From NCBI RefSeq assembly GCF_900187975.1, contig NZ_FZPC01000044.1, forward strand, positions 1 through 45,750: a stretch of DNA of 45,750 bases. The letters run 5' to 3'. The DNA is from Pseudomonas delhiensis (GTDB taxonomy: Bacteria; Pseudomonadota; Gammaproteobacteria; Pseudomonadales; Pseudomonadaceae). A program made the translations under genes and the position numbers. Of this stretch, positions 1-7,547 are shown piece by piece. Under the pieces are notes generated by a model. That model saw nothing but the letters and a program-made list of their open reading frames with translations. It had not been told where the DNA came from and made no database searches. Each line of letters opens with the position of its first letter. Positions within the stretch are counted from its first letter, which is position 1.

Positions 1-480
1 ACCGGCGACGCCTTCAAGTCCCACGGCAGCAAGCACGGCTGGTGGGTGGTGGCGCAGCAGCAGGTGACCGCCCACGACGGCGACGCCTCGCGCGGCCTGA
101 GCCTGTTCGCCAACTTCACCGTGCACGACCAGGCCACCAACAGCATCGACAACTACCAGCAGGCCGGCATGCTCTACAAAGGCCTGTTCGACGCCCGGCC
201 GAAGGACGACATCGGCCTGGCGGTGGCGCGTATCCACATCAATGACGACGTGACCAGGCGCCAGAAGCAGGTCAATACGGTCGCCGGCATCGACGACTAC
301 GACAACCCGCTGTTCCAGCCGGTGCAGCACAGCGAGTACGACGCCGAACTGTACTACGGGGTGCACGTCACCAACTGGCTGACCGTGCGGCCGAACCTGC
401 AGTACATCAAGCATCCCGGCGGCGTCTACGAGGTGGACAACGCCCTGGTCGCCGGGCTGAAGGTCCAGTCCAGCTTCTGA
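1..480 (+). CDS. oprB: Carbohydrate-selective porin OprB, C-terminal part (cut by window edge)
   Basis: The reading frame is open from base 1 and ends with TGA at 478-480, giving about 159 residues of a longer protein. The visible part alternates polar and hydrophobic residues as in outer-membrane beta-strands and ends in Phe (VQSSF), the usual C-terminal signal for outer-membrane barrel insertion. The stretch with YYGVHVTNWLTVRPNLQYI and HPGG resembles the last strands of OprB, the glucose/carbohydrate porin. It is followed 62 bases later by a TonB receptor and then glucose dehydrogenase, the context known for an oprB paralogue in P. aeruginosa. OprB would let glucose into the periplasm for oxidation by Gcd. 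The family call is firm; the N-terminus is outside the window. Confidence 0.85.
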   Translation, partial: TGDAFKSHGSKHGWWVVAQQQVTAHDGDASRGLSLFANFTVHDQATNSIDNYQQAGMLYKGLFDARPKDDIGLAVARIHINDDVTRRQKQVNTVAGIDDYDNPLFQPVQHSEYDAELYYGVHVTNWLTVRPNLQYIKHPGGVYEVDNALVAGLKVQSSF

Positions 481-542
481 ACCGCCACGCCATCAGCACA
501 AGGCCCCGGCCCGTTCCCGGGGCAAGGAGCAGGAACCCCAGC

Positions 543-2660
543 ATGCCCCCGCGTTTTCTCCCGTTCGCCCTGCTGCAGCCGTCGCTGCTGCTCTGGGGGC
601 TGAGCGCCAGCCACGCCGCCGGCGCCGAGGACGGCGCCGTGCCCGCCGACGAGGTGTTCGCCCCGATGGTCGTCACCGGCACCTACGCGCCGGTGTCCAG
701 CTTCGACCTGCCGTTCTCCATCGACACCGTGCAGCAGCCGCGGATCGGCGACGGCCAGCTCGGCGTGAACCTCTCCGAGGTGCTGCCGCGGGTGCCCGGC
801 CTGGTGGTGCAGAACCGCCAGAACTACGCCCAGGACCTGCAGATTTCCTCGCGCGGCTACGGCGCCCGCTCGGCCTTCGGCATCCGCGGGTTGAAGCTGC
901 TCAGTGACGGCATCCCGGCCAGCACCCCCGACGGCCAGGGCCAGGCGGCGACGCTGAACCTCGACGTGGCCGAGCGCATCGAGGTGCTGCGCGGCCCGGC
1001 CTCGACCATTTACGGCAGCAACGCCGGCGGGGTGATCCAGATGTTCAGCCGCGACGGCTCCGGCCCGCCGCGGGTGGGCGCCGAAACCACCTTCGGCAGC
1101 GACGGCTTCAACAAGAACCACCTCTACGCCGAGGGCGGCAACGACAAGGCCGGCTTCCTCCTCGACGCCTCGCGCATGGACACCGACGGCTACCGCGACC
1201 ACAGCGCCGCGCGCCGCGACCAGACCTTCGCCAAGCTCAACTTCAGGCCCGACGACGACAGCCGCCTGGCGCTGATCTACAGCAGCCTGGAGCAGAACGG
1301 CACCCAGGACCCGCTGGGCCAGACCTGGGATGCCTACAAGCACGACCCGCGCTCGGTGGCCGCGGCCGCCGAGACTTACGACACGCGCAAGAGCATCGAC
1401 CACCAGCAGCTGGGCATGAACTACGAGCGCTACTTCGGCGACGCCACCCTGCAGTTCAACCTCTACGCCGGCCAGCGCAGCGTCATCCAGTACCTGTCGA
1501 TCCCCAGGGGCGTGGTCTCCAACACCCAGCGCGGCGGCGGCGTGGTGGACTTCGACCGCGAATTCCATGGCGGCACCCTGCGCTGGATACAGCCGGTGCA
1601 GGGGGTGCCCGGCGAGCTGACCGTCACCACCGGGGTGGACTACGACCGCAGCCGCGACGACCGCCGCGGCTACCAGAACTACAGCGGCGACCAACTGGGC
1701 GTGAAGGGCGAGCTGCGCCGCGACGAGGACGACACCGCCACCAGCCTCGACCCCTACGTACAGGCGCGCTGGGAGCTGGGCGACTGGACCCTCGACGCCG
1801 GCCTGCGCCACAGCACCATGAAGATGGACGTGGACGACCACTACCTGGCCAACGGCGACTCCAGCGGTTCGAAGAAGTACCAGAAGAACACCCCGTCGCT
1901 GTCGGTGATGTACGCCTTCACTCCCGAGCTGCATGGCTACGTCAGCGCCGGCAAGGGCTTCGAGACCCCGACCCAGGCCGAGATGGCCTACGCCCCGGGC
2001 CTGGTGGAAAGCTTCAACTTCGGCCTCGACCCGGCCACCAGCACCCAGTACGAGCTGGGCCTGAAGGCCAGGGTCGGCGGCAACACGCGGATCAACGCGG
2101 CAGTCTTCGAAATCCGCACCGACGACGAAATCGTCGTGGCCAGCTCCACCGGCGGCCGCACCAGCTACCAGAACGCCGGCAAGACGCTGCGCCGCGGTTT
2201 CGAGCTGGGCGTGCAGAGCCAGCTCAACGAACAGTGGGACGCGACCCTCGCCTACACCCGCCTGGAGGCCACATACGATGAAGACTTCGTCGAGGGCGGC
2301 AACCTCATCGAGAAGGGCAACCACCTGCCCGGCGTGCCCGGCAGCAGCCTCTACGGCGAGCTGGTGTGGAAGCCGCGGCAGGACATCAGCATGGGCTTCG
2401 AGGGGCAGTACCGCAGCAAGGTCTATGTTGAAGACAGCAACGAGGACAAGCCGGCGCCCAGCTACGCGGTGTTCAACTGGCGCACCCGCTTCGAACAGCG
2501 CTACGGGCCCTGGACCTTCCACCAGTTGCTGCGCCTGGACAACCTGCTGGACCGCCAGTACGTCGGCTCGGTCATCGTCGGCGACAGCAACGGCCGCTAC
2601 TACGAGGCCGCTCCGGGGCGCTCCTGGTACGCCGGCGCCGGCCTCGAATACCAGTTCTGA
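543..2660 (+). CDS. TonB-dependent outer-membrane receptor
   Basis: This 705-residue protein has an N-terminal signal peptide (cleavage probably after SHAAGA), a TonB-box-like start of the mature part (FAPMVVTGT), a plug domain with RGYGARSAFGIRG and RGPASTIYGSNAGG, then a 22-strand-type barrel ending in GLEYQF with terminal Phe. Length and motifs are those of siderophore/vitamin/metal receptors. The start is supported by an AAGGAG sequence a few bases upstream. It sits between oprB and gcd on the same strand with short gaps (62 and 44 bases), so it is probably co-transcribed with periplasmic glucose oxidation genes. The ligand cannot be read from the sequence; import of PQQ or of a metal needed by Gcd are guesses. 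Confidence 0.9.
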   Translation: MPPRFLPFALLQPSLLLWGLSASHAAGAEDGAVPADEVFAPMVVTGTYAPVSSFDLPFSIDTVQQPRIGDGQLGVNLSEVLPRVPGLVVQNRQNYAQDLQISSRGYGARSAFGIRGLKLLSDGIPASTPDGQGQAATLNLDVAERIEVLRGPASTIYGSNAGGVIQMFSRDGSGPPRVGAETTFGSDGFNKNHLYAEGGNDKAGFLLDASRMDTDGYRDHSAARRDQTFAKLNFRPDDDSRLALIYSSLEQNGTQDPLGQTWDAYKHDPRSVAAAAETYDTRKSIDHQQLGMNYERYFGDATLQFNLYAGQRSVIQYLSIPRGVVSNTQRGGGVVDFDREFHGGTLRWIQPVQGVPGELTVTTGVDYDRSRDDRRGYQNYSGDQLGVKGELRRDEDDTATSLDPYVQARWELGDWTLDAGLRHSTMKMDVDDHYLANGDSSGSKKYQKNTPSLSVMYAFTPELHGYVSAGKGFETPTQAEMAYAPGLVESFNFGLDPATSTQYELGLKARVGGNTRINAAVFEIRTDDEIVVASSTGGRTSYQNAGKTLRRGFELGVQSQLNEQWDATLAYTRLEATYDEDFVEGGNLIEKGNHLPGVPGSSLYGELVWKPRQDISMGFEGQYRSKVYVEDSNEDKPAPSYAVFNWRTRFEQRYGPWTFHQLLRLDNLLDRQYVGSVIVGDSNGRYYEAAPGRSWYAGAGLEYQF

Positions 2661-2704
2661 ACCCAAGCAGTACCCGCTCACTGAAAGACCGAAGGAGAAC
2701 ACCC

Positions 2705-5116
2705 ATGAGCACTGACGGTGCGTTTGGCAGGCCACGCCTGCTGCCGAGCCTGCTCGGACTATTGCTGCTGCTGATGGGCCTGGCCCTGCTGGCCGGCGGC
2801 GTCAAGCTGGTGAGCCTGGGCGGCTCGCTCTACTACCTGGTGGCCGGCGTGGCGCTGGTCGTCACCGGCGTGCTGCTGCTGCTCGGCCGCGCCGCCGCCA
2901 TCGGCCTGTACGCGCTGTTCCTGCTGGGCAGCACCCTGTGGGCCTGGTACGAAGTGGGCCTGGACTGGTGGCAGCTGGTGCCGCGCCTGGCCCTGTGGTT
3001 CGTGCTCGGCATCGTCCTGCTGCTGCCCTGGCTGCGCCGCCCGCTGCTGAGCGCGGGCCCCGCGCCCAAGGCCACCGCGCTGCTGGGCCTGGCCGTGGTG
3101 CTGGCCGGCGCCAGCGCCATCGCCTCGCAGTTCACCAACCCGGGCCGCATCGAAGGGCGCATCGACCGCGCCAGCGCCGGCGTGCCCAACGCCGCCCCGG
3201 CGCAGCCCGAGGGCGACTGGCAGGCCTACGGGCGCACCGCCTTCGGCGACCGCTACTCGCCGCTCACGCAGATCAACCCGGACAACGTCCACCAGTTGAA
3301 GCTGGCCTGGACCTTCCGCACCGGCGACCTGCCCGGCCCGAACGACCCGGGCGAGACCACCGCGGAAAACACCCCGCTGAAGGTCAACGGCAAGCTCTAC
3401 GTGTGCACCCCGCACAGCCAGGTGATCGCCCTGGACCCGGACACCGGCAAGGAACTCTGGCGCTTCGATCCCAGGCTGAGCACGCAGAACGCGGCCAACT
3501 TCAAGGGCTGGGCGCACATGACCTGCCGCGGCGTGGCCTACCACGATGAAGCCGCCTACGCCGCCAAGGCCGCCGACGGCACTACCGTCGCCAGCCCGGC
3601 GCCGGCCGCCGGCAGTTGCCCGAAACGCCTGTTCGTGCCCACCGCCGACACCCGCCTGATCGCCCTCGACGCCGACACCGGCAAGGTCTGCGAAGGCTTC
3701 GGCAACAAGGGCGAGATCGACCTGCGCGCCAACATCGGCAGCTTCACCGCCGGCGGCTACTACTCCACCTCGCCGCCGGCGGTGACCCGCGACCTGGTGA
3801 TCATCGGCGGCCACGTCACCGACAACGTCTCCACCGACGAGCCTTCCGGGGTGATTCGCGCCTACGACGTGCGCGACGGCCACCTGGTGTGGAACTGGGA
3901 CAGCGGCAACCCGGACGCCACCGCGCCCATCGCCGCCGACAAGACCTACACCCGCAACTCGCCGAACATGTGGTCGGTGGCCAGCGTCGACGAGAAGCTC
4001 GGCCTGGTCTACCTGCCCATGGGCAACCAGATGCCCGACCAGTGGGGCGGCAACCGCACCCCCGAGGCCGAGAAGTTCAGCGCCGGCGTCACCGCGCTGG
4101 ACCTGGCCACCGGCAAGGTGCGCTGGACCCACCAGTTCACCCACCACGACCTGTGGGACATGGACGTGGGCGGCCAGCCGACCCTGGTCGACCTGAAGAC
4201 CGCCGACGGCATCAGGCCGGCGCTGCTGGCATCGACCAAGCAGGGCAGCATCTACGTGCTCGACCGCCGCACCGGCGAGGCCATAGTGCCGATCAACGAG
4301 ACCCCGGTGCCCCAGGGCGCGGTGGAAGGCGACCACACCGCGCCGACGCAGCCGATGTCCGAACTGAACTTCATGCCCACCACCCTGCAGGAGAAGGACA
4401 TGTGGGGCGTGACGCCGTTCGACCAGATGCTCTGCCGCCTGGACTTCAGGTCCCTGCGCTACGAGGGCATCTACACCCCGCCGTCGCTGCAGGGCTCGCT
4501 GGTGTTCCCGGGCAACTTCGGGGTGTTCGACTGGGGCGGCGTATCGGTCGACCCGGTGCGCCAGATCATGTTCGTCAACCCCGACTACATGGCCTTCAAG
4601 TCCAGGCTGGTGCCGAGCGAGGAAGTCGCCGGGGGCCCGGCGCGCAAGAGCGAGACCGAAGGCGTGCAACCCAACGCCGGCGCGCCCTACGGCGTGATCA
4701 TGGCGCCCTTCCTGTCGCCCGTCGGCCTGCCGTGCCAGGCCCCGGCCTGGGGCTACGTGGCGGCGGTCGACCTGACCACCCACAAGGTGATCTGGAAGCA
4801 CAAGAACGGCACCGTGCGCGACAGCTCGCCGGTCCCGCTGCCGCTGACCATGGGCGTGCCCAGCCTCGGCGGTCCGATCACCACCGCCAGCGGCCTGGGC
4901 TTCCTCAGCGGCACCCTGGACCAGTACCTGCGCGCCTACGACCTGCGCGACGGCAAGGTCCTCTGGGAAGGCCGCCTGCCCGCCGGCGCCCAGACCACCC
5001 CGATGACCTACACCGGCAAGGACGGCAAGCAGTACGTGCTGGTCATGGCGGGTGGGCATGGTTCCCTCGGCACCCGCCAGGGCGACTACGTGATGGCCTT
5101 CGCGCTGCCGGATTGA
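2705..5116 (+). CDS. gcd: Membrane-bound PQQ-dependent glucose dehydrogenase
   Basis: This 803-residue quinoprotein oxidises D-glucose to gluconolactone in the periplasm and passes electrons to ubiquinone. The first ~145 residues hold about five hydrophobic segments (membrane anchor and quinone site). From about residue 170 (GDWQAYGRTAFGDRYSPL) an eight-bladed PQQ propeller follows, with the family motifs TAENTPLKVNGKLYVCTPH, QFTHHDLWDMDVGGQPTLV and MTYTGKDGKQYVLVMAGGHG. Length matches Gcd (about 800). A strong GAAGGAG lies before the ATG. It ends the oprB-receptor-gcd group, and a terminator follows at 5140. Confidence 0.96.
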   Translation: MSTDGAFGRPRLLPSLLGLLLLLMGLALLAGGVKLVSLGGSLYYLVAGVALVVTGVLLLLGRAAAIGLYALFLLGSTLWAWYEVGLDWWQLVPRLALWFVLGIVLLLPWLRRPLLSAGPAPKATALLGLAVVLAGASAIASQFTNPGRIEGRIDRASAGVPNAAPAQPEGDWQAYGRTAFGDRYSPLTQINPDNVHQLKLAWTFRTGDLPGPNDPGETTAENTPLKVNGKLYVCTPHSQVIALDPDTGKELWRFDPRLSTQNAANFKGWAHMTCRGVAYHDEAAYAAKAADGTTVASPAPAAGSCPKRLFVPTADTRLIALDADTGKVCEGFGNKGEIDLRANIGSFTAGGYYSTSPPAVTRDLVIIGGHVTDNVSTDEPSGVIRAYDVRDGHLVWNWDSGNPDATAPIAADKTYTRNSPNMWSVASVDEKLGLVYLPMGNQMPDQWGGNRTPEAEKFSAGVTALDLATGKVRWTHQFTHHDLWDMDVGGQPTLVDLKTADGIRPALLASTKQGSIYVLDRRTGEAIVPINETPVPQGAVEGDHTAPTQPMSELNFMPTTLQEKDMWGVTPFDQMLCRLDFRSLRYEGIYTPPSLQGSLVFPGNFGVFDWGGVSVDPVRQIMFVNPDYMAFKSRLVPSEEVAGGPARKSETEGVQPNAGAPYGVIMAPFLSPVGLPCQAPAWGYVAAVDLTTHKVIWKHKNGTVRDSSPVPLPLTMGVPSLGGPITTASGLGFLSGTLDQYLRAYDLRDGKVLWEGRLPAGAQTTPMTYTGKDGKQYVLVMAGGHGSLGTRQGDYVMAFALPD

Positions 5117-5139
5117 GGGTGGCGACGCTGGAATGAAAG

Positions 5140-5175
5140 AACGCCCGCGGAGTGATCCGTGGGCGTTTTCGTTTG
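5140..5175 (+). terminator. Rho-independent terminator after gcd
   Basis: AACGCCCGCGG pairs with CCGTGGGCGTT, followed by TTCGTTT. It lies 24 bases after the gcd stop and precedes the REP array, so it likely ends the oprB-receptor-gcd transcript. Confidence 0.75.
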
Positions 5176-5238
5176 GCTGGCGCGCTCTTGCAGGCGGCTC
5201 CGTGCTCGACACCGAGCGGTATGGGGCCAAGGTCAAAC

Positions 5239-5320
5239 GGCGGATAACGCGGAGCGTTATTCGCCCTACGCCAGGCCCGCCATGGGTGTAGGGCGAATAA
5301 CCGTTCGCGGTTATCCGCCG
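5239..5320. repeat. REP pair (REPIN-like unit 1): hairpins A and B
   Basis: Hairpin A (5239-5269) has arms GGCGGATAACGC and GCGTTATTCGCC around GGA. Hairpin B (5288-5320) has arms GGCGAATAACCG and CGGTTATCCGCC around TTCG. A and B are inverted relative to each other with 18 bases between them, the layout of a REP doublet. The unit recurs 167 bases downstream. Confidence 0.9.
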
Positions 5321-5405
5321 CTTCACCTTCGTTGCCGGCAACTTCGTGGTTGGGCTTGGGGCGGCTTCGTGCTTGGCACCGAGCGGCATGGGGCGAAGGC
5401 CAAAC

Positions 5406-5487
5406 GGCGGATAACGCGGAGCGTTATTCGCCCTACGCCAGGCCTGCCATGGGTGTAGGGCGAATAACCGTTCGCGGTTATCCGCCG
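5406..5487. repeat. REP pair (unit 2 of the tandem array)
   Basis: A is at 5406-5436 and B at 5455-5487, both exactly 167 bases after unit 1. The 85-base spacer between units (5321-5405) is also repeated at 6158-6242 and 6325-6409. B ends 7 bases before the RAYT stop codon. Confidence 0.9.
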
Positions 5488-5493
5488 TCGGCC

Positions 5494-6027
5494 TCAATGC
5501 CGTTCCGCTGCCTGCACTTCCAGTGAAAGGTCCCCGGCCCAGTCCGTGGGGTAGATGCCTTCGGCAACGGCTCGGTGGAAGGTCGAGAATGGCCAGTCCT
5601 TCACCGCCGTGACCAACCCGTGTTTCAACGGATTGACATGGATGTAGTCGAAGTGCCGCCGGTAGTCGGCATGGTCGCGGATCAGGTGTTCCCAATAGCG
5701 TGCCTGCCAGATTCCCCGCTGGCCGCGCAGGCGCTGCGCGGCGGAAAGCCATTCTCCCGGGGTGATGTGACGGGCGAAGCCGGATTTGATGGCCTTCCAG
5801 CGGGTGGCGAAATCGGAGTCGCCCGGCGGAAGTGTCCACAGGCAATGCATGTGTTCGGGGAGTACGACCCATGCGTCGATACGGAACGGATGGCGGCGCC
5901 GGGCCCTGGCGACGACCTGGCGGAGCAGGGCTATCTCCCGCACCAGCAGGTCCGAATGGCGGTCGCGCAGCGTAACGGTGAAGAAGTAGGTGCCGCCGGG
6001 AATCCAGGCGCGTCGGTAGTTCGGCAT
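5494..6027 (-). CDS. REP-associated tyrosine transposase (RAYT)
   Basis: This 177-residue protein is a Y1-type single-strand DNA transposase of the RAYT group, domesticated relatives of IS200/IS605 TnpA thought to cut and move REP hairpins. The N-terminus (MPNYRRAWIPGGTYFFTVTL) is typical. The metal-binding HUH motif appears as PEHMHCLW near residue 60, and the Tyr-bearing helix fits the region around RHFDYIHVNPLKHGLV. A GGAGG ribosome site precedes the ATG. It is flanked on both sides by tandem REP pairs, the usual RAYT context. No second ORF or terminal repeats mark it as a complete IS. Confidence 0.93.
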   Translation of the reverse strand: MPNYRRAWIPGGTYFFTVTLRDRHSDLLVREIALLRQVVARARRRHPFRIDAWVVLPEHMHCLWTLPPGDSDFATRWKAIKSGFARHITPGEWLSAAQRLRGQRGIWQARYWEHLIRDHADYRRHFDYIHVNPLKHGLVTAVKDWPFSTFHRAVAEGIYPTDWAGDLSLEVQAAERH

Positions 6028-6075
6028 CGGCGGTCCTCCCTGTGCTCTGCCATGGGGCAGGGTAACTGGGCGGAC

Positions 6076-6157
6076 GGCGGATAACGCGGAGCGTTATTCG
6101 CCCTACAAGAAACTCGGACCTGGCGTAGGGCGAATAACCGTTCGCGGTTATCCGCCG
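6076..6157. repeat. REP pair (unit 3, right of RAYT)
   Basis: A is at 6076-6106 and B at 6125-6157, again 18 bases apart. It lies 48 bases upstream of the RAYT start and is followed by the conserved 85-base spacer. Confidence 0.9.
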
Positions 6158-6242
6158 CTTCACCTTCGTTGCCGGCAACTTCGTGGTTGGGCTTGGGGCG
6201 GCTTCGTGCTCGGCACCGAGCGGCATGGGGCGAAGGTCAAAC

Positions 6243-6440
6243 GGCGGATAACGCGGAGCGTTATTCGCCCTACGCCAAGCCCGCCATGGACGTAGGGCGA
6301 ATAACCGTTCGCGGTTATCCGCCGCTTCACCTTCATTGCCGTCAACTTCGTGGTTGGGCTTGGGGCGGCTTCGTGCTTGGCACCGAGCGGCATGGGGCCG
6401 AGGTCAAACGGCGGATAACGCGGAGCGTTATTCGCCCTAC
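6243..6440. repeat. REP pair unit 4 plus terminal single hairpin A
   Basis: A 6243-6273, B 6292-6324, conserved spacer 6325-6409, then a lone A at 6410-6440 whose expected B is missing; the luxR-type gene ends at 6461. Period is 167 bases throughout. The last hairpin may also serve as the 3' end of the luxR transcript (inference). Confidence 0.88.
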
Positions 6441-6460
6441 GGCAAGCCCACCGTGGGGGC

Positions 6461-7264
6461 TTACCACTGCGCCTGCGTCGCCAGGCCGATCAGTTCGCGC
6501 AGCCCGCCGATGCCCAGCTTGCGGTACAGGCGCTTGACGTAGGTGGCGGCGCTGGAGGGGCGTACGCCCAGTTGCGTGGCGATGGCGTCGGTGTCGGCGC
6601 CGGTCAGCATCAGGCGCAGCAGCGTCTGTTCGCGCAGGGTCAGGCCCGGTTGGCGGGCGGCCACGCGTTCGGCCAGCAGCAGGGGGAGTTCGTTGGCCTG
6701 CAGCCAGGCCTGGTAGTGCAGGCGCACGGCCTGGATCAGCAGTGGCGCCAGGGTTTGCAGGTAGTCCATCTCGCGGGCGGAGAAGTGCCCGTGCTCGCGG
6801 CCGCGGTAGAAGTTCAGCGACAGCCAGCGCTCGTTCTCGCAGTGCGTCAGCAGGGCCACGCGTTCGCTGATGCGCGGCTGCTCGTAGCACACGCGGCGGT
6901 ATTCGGGATGGGCGATGTCGTCGATGCCCTGGCGCTGCACCAGGATGCGCTCGGCCGGGCCGCCGTGGGCCATGGCCTGCTGGTTGCCGTCCTGGCTGTA
7001 GAAGCGTTCGGCGTAGTTGTGGGAGATGCGCGGCAGCGCCACGTCGCGGGCGCGGTCGGCGAAGGAGAACACCTGCGGGTTGCGCCGCGGCGCGTAGGCG
7101 AAGATGGTGCACTGCGCCAGGGGCACGCCGGGGCCGATCAGCTGCAGCAGGTCGGCGGCCAGGGTGCGGCTGCGGTTGCCGCCGACGCGGGCGAACAGGC
7201 TGGCGGCGTGGCCGAGGTTCAGGCTGTGCTCGACGCTGCCGGCACGCAGGGGCCAGTACTGCAT
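6461..7264 (-). CDS. LuxR-family transcriptional regulator
   Basis: This 267-residue protein ends in a LuxR/GerE-type helix-turn-helix (from about residue 205: LTLREQTLLRLMLTG, then GVRPSSAATYVKRLYRKLG). The N-terminal ~190 residues match no sensor domain I can name with certainty; there is no receiver aspartate pattern and no obvious autoinducer-binding motif. It lies 90 bases downstream of the DUF2783-like gene on the same strand, so it probably regulates, and may be co-transcribed with, the FAD monooxygenase cluster. The signal is unknown. Confidence 0.85.
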   Translation of the reverse strand: MQYWPLRAGSVEHSLNLGHAASLFARVGGNRSRTLAADLLQLIGPGVPLAQCTIFAYAPRRNPQVFSFADRARDVALPRISHNYAERFYSQDGNQQAMAHGGPAERILVQRQGIDDIAHPEYRRVCYEQPRISERVALLTHCENERWLSLNFYRGREHGHFSAREMDYLQTLAPLLIQAVRLHYQAWLQANELPLLLAERVAARQPGLTLREQTLLRLMLTGADTDAIATQLGVRPSSAATYVKRLYRKLGIGGLRELIGLATQAQW

Positions 7265-7354
7265 CGCGACATCCCTCCGGAGTTCTGATGGTTGCGGGCG
7301 CCGGCCACTGTAGCACCCCGGCCGCCGTCGTGGCGGACCGGGGATCGGCCGGGC

Positions 7355-7537
7355 TCAGAGGTCCAGCAGGGCGGTTTCGGTCAGTTCGGCGAAGCGCGTG
7401 GGGTCGCCCAGGGCCTCGGCGGCGAGCAGCGCCAGCTTGACCAGGAACAGCTCGCGCCGCCCCTCGGGGGCGCGGTCCAGGGTGTCGGCCAGTTGCTCGT
7501 AGACGGTTTCCAGCCCGGCGATGGTGAGTGTCTGCAT
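7355..7537 (-). CDS. Small DUF2783-like protein
   Basis: This 60-residue acidic protein (MQTLTIAGLETVYEQLADTL...) resembles the short DUF2783 proteins that sit directly after MhpA-type FAD hydroxylases. It starts 10 bases after the monooxygenase stop, so translation is probably coupled. Its role is not known; a partner or chaperone of the hydroxylase is only a guess based on context. The family assignment is from memory of the context and sequence style. Confidence 0.6.
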   Translation of the reverse strand: MQTLTIAGLETVYEQLADTLDRAPEGRRELFLVKLALLAAEALGDPTRFAELTETALLDL

Positions 7538-7547
7538 GGTGGCTTCC

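Noticed and set aside
426..2735. Long minus-strand frame opposite the TonB receptor
   Set aside because: Low-complexity Val/Ala/Gly/His-rich product, mirror of a real gene in GC-rich DNA; the plus-strand frame has clear receptor motifs.
2759..6226. 1155-codon minus-strand frame across gcd, the REPs and the RAYT
   Set aside because: Shadow frame of gcd running through repeats; no domain is recognisable and real genes occupy the region.
5239..6440. Regular repeats considered as a CRISPR array
   Set aside because: Unit is 167 bases with conserved spacers and hairpin doublets; no unique 30-40-base spacers and no cas genes.
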